The position numbers and the translations under genes were made by a program. A stretch of 64,000 bases of DNA from NCBI GenBank assembly GCA_964481655.1, contig CAYZVO010000008.1, positions 13,009-77,008 on the forward strand. The letters are read 5' to 3'. Under the pieces are notes generated by a model. That model was given only the letters and a program-made list of their open reading frames with translations. It was not told where the DNA came from and searched no databases. The DNA comes from CALDOK01 sp964481655 (GTDB taxonomy: Bacteria; Myxococcota_A; UBA796; JAFGLY01). Below are positions 1-7,958 of this stretch, in pieces (the first letter of the stretch is position 1; each line of letters opens with the position of its first letter).

Positions 1-2
1 CC

Positions 3-335
3 TTCCGCCGGGTCGTCGGCCTCGAGCGCGTGGCCGAGCCGGCGGTCGGAGGGGTGGACGCCGAGGGCTCCATCCAGGCCGCCCAGGAGCGGCAGGGGGT
101 GCGCGAGGCGCTGCAGGCGCTGTCTCCCAAGCACCGCGAGGTCATCGTGCTGGTGGAGCTCGAGCAGCGCTCCACCGCCGAGGCCGCCGCCATGCTCGGC
201 GTGCCCCCCGGCACCGTGCACAGCCGCCTGCACGCGGGCCGCCGGGCCCTGGCGTCCCGCCTGCGCCGCATGGGCTGGGAGAGCCAGGACGGGCAGCTCG
301 AGCGCCGGGTGTTGCCCTTCGGGAGGTCGGGATGA
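3..335 (+). CDS. ECF RNA polymerase sigma factor, C-terminal part (5' end outside window)
   Basis: Reading frame is open from base 3; the true start lies upstream of the window. The visible 110 residues hold sigma-70 region 4: LSPKHREVIVLVELEQ followed by the helix-turn-helix AEAAAMLGVPPGTVHSRLHAGR, the part that binds the -35 promoter element. Region 2 is not in the window. The stop codon overlaps the start of the next gene (ATGA at 332-335), so the two are translationally coupled. The next gene is a FecR-like protein, the usual partner that controls such sigma factors. Family assignment is firm; which genes it controls cannot be told. Confidence 0.85.
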   Translation, partial: FRRVVGLERVAEPAVGGVDAEGSIQAAQERQGVREALQALSPKHREVIVLVELEQRSTAEAAAMLGVPPGTVHSRLHAGRRALASRLRRMGWESQDGQLERRVLPFGRSG

Positions 336-1558
336 GCCGCCTGCCCCCCGAGCTGGGCGACGGGCTGCGCCCCACGGCCGAGCAGGTCGAGGGCCTGGTG
401 CAGCCCCTGCCCCGGGCGTGGGTGGAGCGCCTGGCCGCCGGATCCCGACCCACGGCGACGGAGCTGGCGCGCTTCCGCGCGCGCCTCGAGACCGCGCCCG
501 ACCGACGTGCCGGCTGGCAGCGGCCGGCGCTGGTCCTGGCGGCGGTCTGCGCCCTGCTCGTGGGGTCCTGGTTCGCGGCTCCGGACGGCGAGCCCTTCCC
601 GGCGCAGCAGGAGCTGCCCCTGGCCGGTGAGGCCGTGCTCGGGCCCACCATCCGAGCCCAGGGCGGCGCGAGCCTGAGCATCACGCGCCGGGACAGCCAC
701 CACCAGGTGGTGGCCATGGGGCCCGGTCGCGCGACCTTCGAGGTGGACCCCGACGGCCCCGCCACCCGCCTGGTGGTGGTGGCCGGCGAGGTCGAGATCG
801 AGGTCAAGGGCACCGCCTTCACCGTCGACCGCGACGGCGATCGTGTGGCGGTGCTGGTGCACCGGGGCCTGGTGGAGGTGCGGCACGGCGGGGCGGCGGA
901 GCTGCTGAGCGCCGGGAAGACCTGGAACACGCCGGAGCCCACCGCGACGGCGCCCGTGCTCCCGGAGGCGGAGCTGGCCGGCCCGCCCACGCTGCCCGAG
1001 GCCCTCCCGACCCCCGATCCCATCGAGCGCCATCGGCCAGCACCCCCGGTGCAGCCCAGCCCGGCGCCGCTCCCTGTGGCCGAGCCGGTCGTGGCGGAGC
1101 TGGAGCCGACGGTGGACGCGCTGCCCCTCGAGCTCGAGCCCCCCGAGGCCGTCCCGGCGCCGCCCACGCCTGCGGAGGTCGCGGAGGCCTACGCCGGGAT
1201 TCTCGATCTCATCGAGCTTCGCGCCTCGGCGGAACGCAGGGTCGAGGCTACCGCCCGCTTCCTGGCGGAGCACGGCGACTCGCCCCACGCCGAAGAGGTC
1301 CGGATCATCGGGCTCGAGGCCCGCGCCGAGGCGACTCCCACCCCGGCGCTTCTGGAGGAGCTGGAGGCCTGGCTCGCCGCCAACCCCTACAACCTCTCCC
1401 GCCTGCGGCTGCTGGCCGCCCACGCCCGCCTGGCCCATCAGGGCCTGGGCGACTGCGAGCGGGCCGTGCCCAGCTACCGGGCGGTGGCCGCTGAAGGGGG
1501 CGGTGAGTGGCGCGCCTGGGCAGCCGAGGGTCTGGTGCGGTGCGGCCGTGGACGCTGA
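332..1558 (+). CDS. FecR-domain transmembrane anti-sigma/regulatory protein with TPR-like tail
   Basis: 408 residues. One membrane helix lies near residues 70-85 (LVLAAVCALLVGSWFAA), with a cytoplasmic N-terminal part that would bind the sigma factor. A FecR domain follows at about 95-200, with the characteristic run GEVEIEVKGTAFTVDRDGD and then VLVHRGLVEVRHGG. A Pro/Glu-rich linker (about 205-285) leads to a helical C-terminus that resembles tetratricopeptide units. FecR proteins receive an envelope signal and release or activate their ECF sigma factor. Starts by ATGA overlap with the sigma gene. The role in the envelope is inferred from family and from the OmpA-family gene that follows. Confidence 0.8.
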   Translation: MSRLPPELGDGLRPTAEQVEGLVQPLPRAWVERLAAGSRPTATELARFRARLETAPDRRAGWQRPALVLAAVCALLVGSWFAAPDGEPFPAQQELPLAGEAVLGPTIRAQGGASLSITRRDSHHQVVAMGPGRATFEVDPDGPATRLVVVAGEVEIEVKGTAFTVDRDGDRVAVLVHRGLVEVRHGGAAELLSAGKTWNTPEPTATAPVLPEAELAGPPTLPEALPTPDPIERHRPAPPVQPSPAPLPVAEPVVAELEPTVDALPLELEPPEAVPAPPTPAEVAEAYAGILDLIELRASAERRVEATARFLAEHGDSPHAEEVRIIGLEARAEATPTPALLEELEAWLAANPYNLSRLRLLAAHARLAHQGLGDCERAVPSYRAVAAEGGGEWRAWAAEGLVRCGRGR

Positions 1559-1769
1559 GCCCGCCAGGGCGGACACCGGCCTCGCCCCCGCGTGTCCAGT
1601 GGTGGAGGGGGCAGGCCTGGGCTGCGGAGGCCAGCCCGATCTTCGCTGCGAGCCTGGGCTGGACCACACCGGGGTGGTGGACACCGGCACCCGCGTGGAC
1701 GCCCGGGTGCAGGGCAGCGGTTGCACGGCGCTGGCTGGCCCCGCTGGCTCGTGGGGGCTGTGTGTCTTG
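1559..1769 (+). other. In-frame upstream extension resembling a MYXO-CTERM tail
   Basis: The reading frame of the OmpA gene is open upstream of its likely start, back to GTG codons at 1548 and 1503. Translated, the stretch is Cys/Gly-rich and ends in SGCTALAGPAGSWGLC, a hydrophobic run LMALLAL and ARRR. That is the plan of a MYXO-CTERM sorting tail (Gly-Cys motif, helix, Arg cluster), except that it runs straight on into the signal peptide of the next gene. It may be the remnant of an upstream gene end, or a frameshift or deletion joining two genes, or a true N-terminal extension. Confidence 0.35.
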
Positions 1770-3548
1770 ATGGCCCTCTTGGCGTTGGCCCGGCGCCGCG
1801 CTCCCGGGCTCGGGGTGCTCATCCTGGCGTTCGCGACCGGGCAGGCCCTGGCGGTGGACGTCCAGCGGCTTCACCCCACCGACGGAGGCAGCTTCGTGGC
1901 CATCGACGAGGGCGCGCGGCCGGAGCCCTGGGCCACCCGCTTCGCCCTGAGCACCTCGCTGGCGGGCGCCCCGGTCGTGCTGGTGGACCGCGAGGGCAGC
2001 GCGCCGCTGGTGGACCCTCTCTGGGGCCTGGAGCCCGCCCTCTCCCAGGCGGTCAGCGACTGGCTCGAGCTCGGGGGCGCGCTGTCCCTGGGAGCCTACC
2101 TGGACGAGGATGACCAGCTCCAGGGGCCGCTGTGGAGCGAGAATCGGATCTGGGCCACGGTCCCCATGACCCGGGCCGGTGCGCCCACTCAGGCCTCCTG
2201 GACGGTGCAGATCGGCAAGCCGACTCGGCTCGGTGCGGAGGATCCATTCCTGGCCAGCCGCGGCTCGGTCACCGGGCGGCTGGCCCTGCAGCACGCGCGA
2301 GACGCCTTCCTGCTCGGTGGCGAGCTGGGGCTGCGCCTCGAGCGGGAGAGCGAGCTGCCAGGCCTGACCTGGGGCCGCCGCGTCGAGGCCGGGATGGGGC
2401 TGGGCTGGTGGGCGAAGGATGAGCTGCTGATCACCGCCGAGGCCTTCGGCAGCGCCCCCGTGGGCACCGGGGGCGGTCGCGGCGCCTGGCCCCTCGAGCT
2501 GCTGGGGAGCGCCCGCTGGGAGCTGGCGTCCGGCCTGGCCCTGCGCGCCGGCGGCGGCGTGGGAGTGGGCCACGGGCTGGGCAACCCCAGCTGGCGCGGC
2601 CTGTTCGGCCTGGAGGTCGGGGGAGACGCCTCCGGTGATCGGGACCTCGACGGGATCGTGGACCGGCGGGACCTCTGCCCGGACCGGCCCGAGGACCACG
2701 ATCGGTACCGGGACCGCGACGGCTGCCCCGATCTCGACAACGACCGCGACGGCGTCGTGGATGCCCAGGACGCTTGCCCCGACATCCCGGAGGTTCGCAA
2801 CGGCTACCTGGACACGGACGGCTGCCCCGACAGCCTGGCGCGGCTGACGGTGGTGGTCCGCTCGGCGGACCCGCGCTGGGAGGGGCCGATGGACCTGAGC
2901 CTCGACGGCGCGCGCGAGCGGGCCCTGCCCGGCGCGCTGCCCTCCCGAACCCTCGTCCCCGGTCCCCACGCCTACACCCTCGAGGCGGACGGCCACGAGC
3001 CGGTGAGCGGCGTGCTCGCGCTGGCTGAGGGCGACGACACCACCCTCGAGCTCGTCCTGCCTCCCGCGGGGACGGCGTCGCCGCGCGACATCCTCGGCCC
3101 CGAGCTGCCGGAGCTGGTCCAGGGGGATGAGCCCCGTGAGCTGGTGTACTTCGACCTGGACTCCTCCGCGCTGCGTCCCGAGGCCGGCCCGGTCCTGGAC
3201 GAGCTGGCCGCCTGGCTGCGGGAGCACACGGACGTGCGCCTGCTGCGGGTGGACGGCCACGCCGACGAGATCGGGCCCTCTGCCTACAACCACGCCCTGT
3301 CCGTGGCGCGGGCCCGGGCTGTGCGCGAGCGCCTGGTCGCCCTGGAGGTCGAGCCCGAGCGCCTCGAGGCCATCGGCAGCGGAGAGGCCCTGGCACGGGC
3401 CGAGGGCTCGGTGCTCGACCGTCAGGTGAGCTTCCTGGTCATCATCTGGGAGCGGGAGCTTCACCCGGAGGGGGCGTGGCCGGAGGGGCTGCAGGCGCTG
3501 GGGACCCCTCAGCCCGCGACGAGCAACACCCAGGTGACCGCCAGGTAG
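1770..3548 (+). CDS. OmpA-family outer membrane protein with thrombospondin type 3 repeats
   Basis: 592 residues from the chosen ATG. This start gives a good signal peptide: ALARRR, a hydrophobic core GLGVLILAFATG and an ALA cleavage site. A GTG at 1548 or 1503 in the same frame would add an odd N-terminus. Residues about 30-285 look like a beta-rich barrel or secreted domain. Calcium-binding TSP3 repeats follow at about 290-355 (DRDLDGIVDRRDLCPD, DNDRDGVVDAQDACPD), then a PEGA-like beta domain (about 360-435). The C-terminus is an OmpA peptidoglycan-binding domain (LVYFDLDSSALRPEAG ... VDGHADEIGP ... ARARAVRERL, about 455-565). The expected role is anchoring the outer membrane to peptidoglycan. 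Its 3' end overlaps the convergent channel gene by 40 bases. Confidence 0.85.
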   Translation: MALLALARRRAPGLGVLILAFATGQALAVDVQRLHPTDGGSFVAIDEGARPEPWATRFALSTSLAGAPVVLVDREGSAPLVDPLWGLEPALSQAVSDWLELGGALSLGAYLDEDDQLQGPLWSENRIWATVPMTRAGAPTQASWTVQIGKPTRLGAEDPFLASRGSVTGRLALQHARDAFLLGGELGLRLERESELPGLTWGRRVEAGMGLGWWAKDELLITAEAFGSAPVGTGGGRGAWPLELLGSARWELASGLALRAGGGVGVGHGLGNPSWRGLFGLEVGGDASGDRDLDGIVDRRDLCPDRPEDHDRYRDRDGCPDLDNDRDGVVDAQDACPDIPEVRNGYLDTDGCPDSLARLTVVVRSADPRWEGPMDLSLDGARERALPGALPSRTLVPGPHAYTLEADGHEPVSGVLALAEGDDTTLELVLPPAGTASPRDILGPELPELVQGDEPRELVYFDLDSSALRPEAGPVLDELAAWLREHTDVRLLRVDGHADEIGPSAYNHALSVARARAVRERLVALEVEPERLEAIGSGEALARAEGSVLDRQVSFLVIIWERELHPEGAWPEGLQALGTPQPATSNTQVTAR

Positions 3549-5581
3549 CTGCCCATCAGCGCCGGCCAGTATGCCAAGCGCAGCGGCCTGGCCCAGCGCT
3601 GCGCCCGGGAGCCCTCACCCCTGCTCGCCCAGATCACCGACACGACCGCCACCGCCAGGATGAAGACGTACTTCAGCAGGTAGAAGTACTCCAGGTAGAC
3701 CACCTCAGGGGTGGCCAACTCCTCGCGCAGGGCCGTGTGCGACAGCAGCACCACGAAGAACAGGCCCGAGCAGATGCCCACCAGGTCGGTGGATGAGAGC
3801 TTGTCCCGCACCCCCTGCAGCAGCACGGTGAACAGCAGCCCGGCCACCACCAGCAGCGGGACGAGGTGTGAGATGAAGGCGTCCACCAGGTTGCGCTGCA
3901 GCAGCACGGTGTAGTGCAGCTCAGGGAAGCCTACCTGGCCGACGTAGTCGGGGATGCCGAAGTCGGTGTTGTAGGAGTGGCTCCGGTAGCCGAAGAAGGA
4001 GCCCTGGAGCGTCCAGCCTTCGGGCACCAGGTCTTGCTCCACGCCGGGGCGGGTGATGGGGATCTGGGGACCGTAGTCCCCGAGGCGGGGCACCAGCACT
4101 GTGTTCTTCGCGAAGTCCTCGTGCCAGATGCGGATCCACACGGCCTTCTGGTCGAAGGGGTAGCGGTGGTAGTCGAAGGGTTGGCGGAGGGTGGTCGAGA
4201 GGTGCCAGCCGACCACGGTGCAGTCCTCGCTCACGCCTGTGCAGTCCACCTCGTAGGCCGGCGTCACCTCAGGGCCGATGGCTTCGGGCAGCACGAAGCC
4301 GCGGGACAGATCCGGCGGCTCTTTGCCGTACTCCTGCCACAGGTACCCGCTGACGTGCACGTTGTTGGCCGAGAGGAACTCCAGGGACTGCAGGAAGACG
4401 CCGGTGGGGACCTCGACGACTGGCTCGTTCGTGGCGGCTCCGTGTTTTGCGACCAAGTCGTCGAGGGTCTGGCCATCGCCGATGCGCTGCATCTTGGCCG
4501 CGTTGAAGCCGTGCTCGGTGGCGGCGAGGTTCCACAGCACCCCGATGCAGGCGGCGAGGCACAGAGCGCTCCCCCCCGAGACGAACCACGCACCGCGAGC
4601 CCCGCCGCGCTGGCCCGAGAAGCCGAGCAGCAGGGTCACGATGACGAGCAGGCCGAGGGCGAGGAGCAGCTGGGCTTCGAGCTGGCTGGTGCGCTGGTGC
4701 TGGAACAGCTCCTGCTGGGGGAGCGCCACGTGGAGCGACCAGTCGGGCTCGGCCACGCTCTGGACCGAGACCCAGGATGACTGGCCGGTGGCCGAGAAGT
4801 GGACCTCTCTCACGAAGGGCTCGCCCTGCTCCATCTCGGCAGCCAGCTCGAGCAGCGGCTCGTTGTCCGTTCGCGCGGCCCATGCGGTCATGGGTTCACC
4901 GGAGGTCACCAGGTCGGCGTTGTGGTGGACCAGGTGGCGCTGCTGGCTGTCCAGGACCACCGCGAAGCCGCGGGACTGCAGATCCAGGGCCTCGAGGTCC
5001 GCCAGCGACTCGAGATCCAGGACCAGCGCGAGCACGCCGCATTCGTCGGTGCCCGGGACATCGAAGGGCACGGCGTAGCCAACCTCCAGGGCCTCTCGAT
5101 CCTCCCAGGTCGGCTCGAACCAGCCCGGGCCGGTGCCGTCGAGGGCGGCCTCGAACCACGGGAGGCGGTCGCTGGTGGAGGCACGCTCGGTTGAGGCTCC
5201 GAGCTGGATGTTGGCACCAACCGAAAGCCCATTGGGGGCGCGGAGCCAGCGGCAGCCGCTGTTGTCGGGGGTGAAGGCTACGACCGCGGTGCTGATCAGC
5301 TCGTTGGACTCCAGCTCCTCCCGCAGAGCATCGTGGACGCCCGCGCTGCAATACCCGGCGCGCTGGGCTTGCAGGATGCCGGACAGCACCTCCACTCCGG
5401 CTTCGATGGTGTCGAGGGTGGAAGCCAGCTTCGTCGTCGTGTCCCGACCCAGCGCCTCGGCCCCCAGATCCCCGTCGATGTGGATCTGGTGCAGCACCTG
5501 GTGCCGGTCCCAGGCGATGCTGCCCACCAGGACCAGGCACGCCAGCCAGCAGACCCAGCGGAGCCAGCGGGCGGGGCTCAC
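3509..5581 (-). CDS. Cache-domain protein fused to a pentameric ligand-gated ion channel (pLGIC) module
   Basis: 690 residues. Helix 1 is at 6-24; a periplasmic region of about 270 residues has the look of a Cache sensor; two helices follow at about 303-323 and 332-352. Residues 390-565 then match the extracellular beta-sandwich of pro-loop (bacterial Cys-loop-like) receptors: VPTGVFLQSLEFLSANN, GYLWQEY, and the key pro-loop LRQPFDYHRYPFDQKAVWI (465-483). The end carries four helices, M1-M4, at about 566-588, 597-617, 627-652 and 669-689; LHYTVLLQRNLVDAF precedes M1 as in pLGICs. The Cache domain would sense a small molecule and the C-terminal half would form the pore; this is inference from fold. 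ATGA overlap with a paralogue upstream (5578-5581) shows an operon. No Cys-loop cysteine pair is present at the pro-loop. Confidence 0.75.
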   Translation of the reverse strand: MSPARWLRWVCWLACLVLVGSIAWDRHQVLHQIHIDGDLGAEALGRDTTTKLASTLDTIEAGVEVLSGILQAQRAGYCSAGVHDALREELESNELISTAVVAFTPDNSGCRWLRAPNGLSVGANIQLGASTERASTSDRLPWFEAALDGTGPGWFEPTWEDREALEVGYAVPFDVPGTDECGVLALVLDLESLADLEALDLQSRGFAVVLDSQQRHLVHHNADLVTSGEPMTAWAARTDNEPLLELAAEMEQGEPFVREVHFSATGQSSWVSVQSVAEPDWSLHVALPQQELFQHQRTSQLEAQLLLALGLLVIVTLLLGFSGQRGGARGAWFVSGGSALCLAACIGVLWNLAATEHGFNAAKMQRIGDGQTLDDLVAKHGAATNEPVVEVPTGVFLQSLEFLSANNVHVSGYLWQEYGKEPPDLSRGFVLPEAIGPEVTPAYEVDCTGVSEDCTVVGWHLSTTLRQPFDYHRYPFDQKAVWIRIWHEDFAKNTVLVPRLGDYGPQIPITRPGVEQDLVPEGWTLQGSFFGYRSHSYNTDFGIPDYVGQVGFPELHYTVLLQRNLVDAFISHLVPLLVVAGLLFTVLLQGVRDKLSSTDLVGICSGLFFVVLLSHTALREELATPEVVYLEYFYLLKYVFILAVAVVSVIWASRGEGSRAQRWARPLRLAYWPALMGSYLAVTWVLLVAG

Positions 5582-7825
5582 AGAGCCACCCAGCTGATCA
5601 GCAGCAGCACGCCCGACAGCAGCGGCCAGTACAGCAGCTTGACCATCAGATAGTCGTGGTCGGCAAGCAGGGGGATTCGGAGCTTGGCCGCCTGGGCCAC
5701 CGTGAACAGGGTGACCAGCATGATGGCCAGGTACATCACCAGGTAGAAGTAGTCGAGGTAGAGCAGATCGCTGGTGGCCAGCTGGCGCCGCAGCGGCACG
5801 TGGGCCAGCAGCACGATGAAGAACAGGCCGGAGCTCAGGCCCACCAGCTCGGTGGACTTCTTGCCGTCGCGGACCCCTCGCAGCAGCAGCGCGAACAGCA
5901 GCCCCGCCACCACGAACAGGGGGATGAGGTGGCTGATGAAGGCGTCGAAGAAGTTGCGCTCGAGCATCACCGTGAAGTGCAGCTCGGGGAAGTCCTGCTG
6001 CCCGGCGTAGTCGGCGATGCCAAAGTCGGTGTTGTAGTCGTGGTTGGCGTAGCCGAAGAACGAGCCCTCGGTGTTCCAGCCCGAGGTGACCAGGTCTTCG
6101 TCCAGGCCGGGCTCAGCGGTGGGGTGCAGCAGCGTGTAGGCGCCCAGATCGGGGACCAGGACCACGTTCTTGGCGAAGTCCTGGTGCCACAGCCGGACCC
6201 AGACCGCCTTGTGGTCGAAGGGGTAGCGGCGGTAGTCGAAGGGCTGGCGCAGGGTGGCCTCGAAATACCACAGCAGGGACTCGGCCCCGTCCAGGGGCTT
6301 GCACTCTGGTCTGTCGCTGGCCGAGAACGCTACGGCTTCCGGGAACACGAAGCCTCGGGAGAGCCCGTCCCCACCCGTCAGGATGTCCCCGTCGCACGGA
6401 GCCCGGCTGCCTGGGTCGTCGTACCGTTGCCACAGGTAGCCGGTGACCTCGACGTTGCTGGAGCTGACAAACTCCAGGGACTGCAGGAACATCCCGGTGG
6501 GCACCCGCTGCGGGGTGGCCTGCTGACGCTGGGTGGCCTTGGCCTGCCACTGGCTCAGGTAGGTCTCGACGCTGTCCTGGTTGCGCAGACGCGTCAGGTC
6601 CAGGTCGGCGTAGCCCTGGTCCCGCAGCGCCATGGCCCAGATGAAGACCATCCCGCCCAGCAGGGTGAGGGTGCAGGCCGCGGACAGGGGCCAGAGCCGC
6701 CGCGGGGCGCCGGTGTGGATGGCTCGACCGCCGGCGATGAGCATGAAGCTGAGGATCAGCAGGGTGCAGACCGCCAGGGCCAGCCTGATGCGGGCCTCAC
6801 CCTGGCGGGCCAGGCCCTCCGGGGTGGTCTGGGGCGACACCACCACCAGCTTCCAGGCGTGCCCCTCGAGCGGGATGTCGTGCCAGGCCAGCACCGAGGG
6901 CTGTCCGGTGAAGTGGTCCGGGCCCTCCAGCCAGGGCTGCTGGCTGTCGCAGACCGCCTCCGCGTCGCGCAGCAGCGTGTCATCGGTGCGCTTGGCCAGG
7001 TCGGTCAGGCGCTCGAGCTCCAGCCCGGGCTCCACGGCGGGGTGCGCGACGACCGTGGGCTCGAACCCGCCTCGCTGCTGCTCACACTGGACGATGAAGG
7101 CGTAGCCCTGATCCTCCTGGGACGACTCCGTGAGCCCGCCCAGGCCCTCGAGGGACATGGTGAACAGGACGACCCCCCCCTGGGACCGGCGGCTCCTGGT
7201 CCCCCTCGGATGCGATGAGGAACACGGCCGAGTAGGCCGCGAGCATGGACTGGCTGGCGGTGCCCCAGAAGGGGTCCACCCACTGGGAACCGTCCTTGAT
7301 GGGCCCGGTGTACCAGTTGGTGTCGGGGGAGGAAGGGTCTGCCTCGTTGGTCTCGGTGTAGTCGTAGGTGATGCAGGCGTCGGTGATGGCGGCGCCGGCG
7401 TGGGGACGGATCTTGTAGGCAGCCAGGCAGTCGCTGTCGTTGTCGTTGTCGTTGTCGTTGCGATCAGAGGGCGGCATCTTCTGGCGGGCGAAGGCCACGC
7501 CCGCACCGAAGAGGATCTCCGTGTCCTCGAGGGCGCTGTACAGGGCGCTTTCGATGTCTCCGGGTTCGTTGCGGTCCAGCTCGCTCCGCGTCAGCTTGGC
7601 AGCGAACGCTTCGGCGGCGACCTCCACCTCGGCCAGACCGTCGCTGACCTCCAGGGCGATCGCCTCGGCGTACGCGATGGCCGCCGTGCGGTGGACCTCG
7701 ATGGTCTCGCTGCGTTCCCACCACAGCTCGAGGGCGAGGGCGCCGGTGACCGCCAGACAGCAGAGCCAGAGGCCCAGCAGGATGCGGTTGAGGCGGGTGA
7801 TCTTCGGGTCGGTGCTGTGTCCCAT
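5578..7825 (-). pseudogene. Second Cache-pLGIC fusion gene, frameshifted in a G8 run
   Basis: Two overlapping frames together encode one protein of about 748 residues. The N-terminal part reads from ATG at 7825 (TDPKITRLNRILLG, helix LWLCCLAVTGALALEL) down to about 7180; the rest reads in another frame from there to 5578. The shift falls in eight consecutive C on the plus strand (7173-7180). With seven bases the frame runs through as PVPGGVVLFTMSLEGLGG and the total length becomes a multiple of three. The C-terminal half parallels the downstream paralogue: VPTGMFLQSLEFVSSSN, YLWQRY, LRQPFDYRRYPFDHKAVW, LHFTVMLERNFFDAFISH and four membrane helices. It could be a sequencing error, a true mutation or a phase-variable gene. 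The start is supported by GGTGGAG eight bases upstream. Confidence 0.75.
7437..7460. repeat. Hexanucleotide microsatellite (TCGTTG)4
   Basis: Four perfect copies of a six-base unit inside the second Cache-pLGIC gene. On the coding strand they give alternating Asn-Asp in the periplasmic sensor region. Copy-number change would keep the frame. Confidence 0.85.
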
Positions 7826-7946
7826 GCCGCTCCACCAGGCGGCCCAGCTTGGATGCCGGCGCTGGAGCCGCCGCTGAGCGTCGATTTGTAACGTGCACCG
7901 CGGGGACGCGGAGCGCGCCGTGTACCGCTTCGGCTGCGGAGTGCGG

Positions 7947-7952
7947 TACCCT
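7947..7952 (+). promoter_or_regulatory. -10-like element TACCCT for a probable leaderless transcript of the kinase gene
   Basis: Lies exactly six bases before the ATG at 7959, and no Shine-Dalgarno sequence is visible. The same TA-led hexamer plus six-base spacing recurs before seven other starts in the window. No convincing -35 box was seen. Confidence 0.45.
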
Positions 7953-7958
7953 CTCCCC

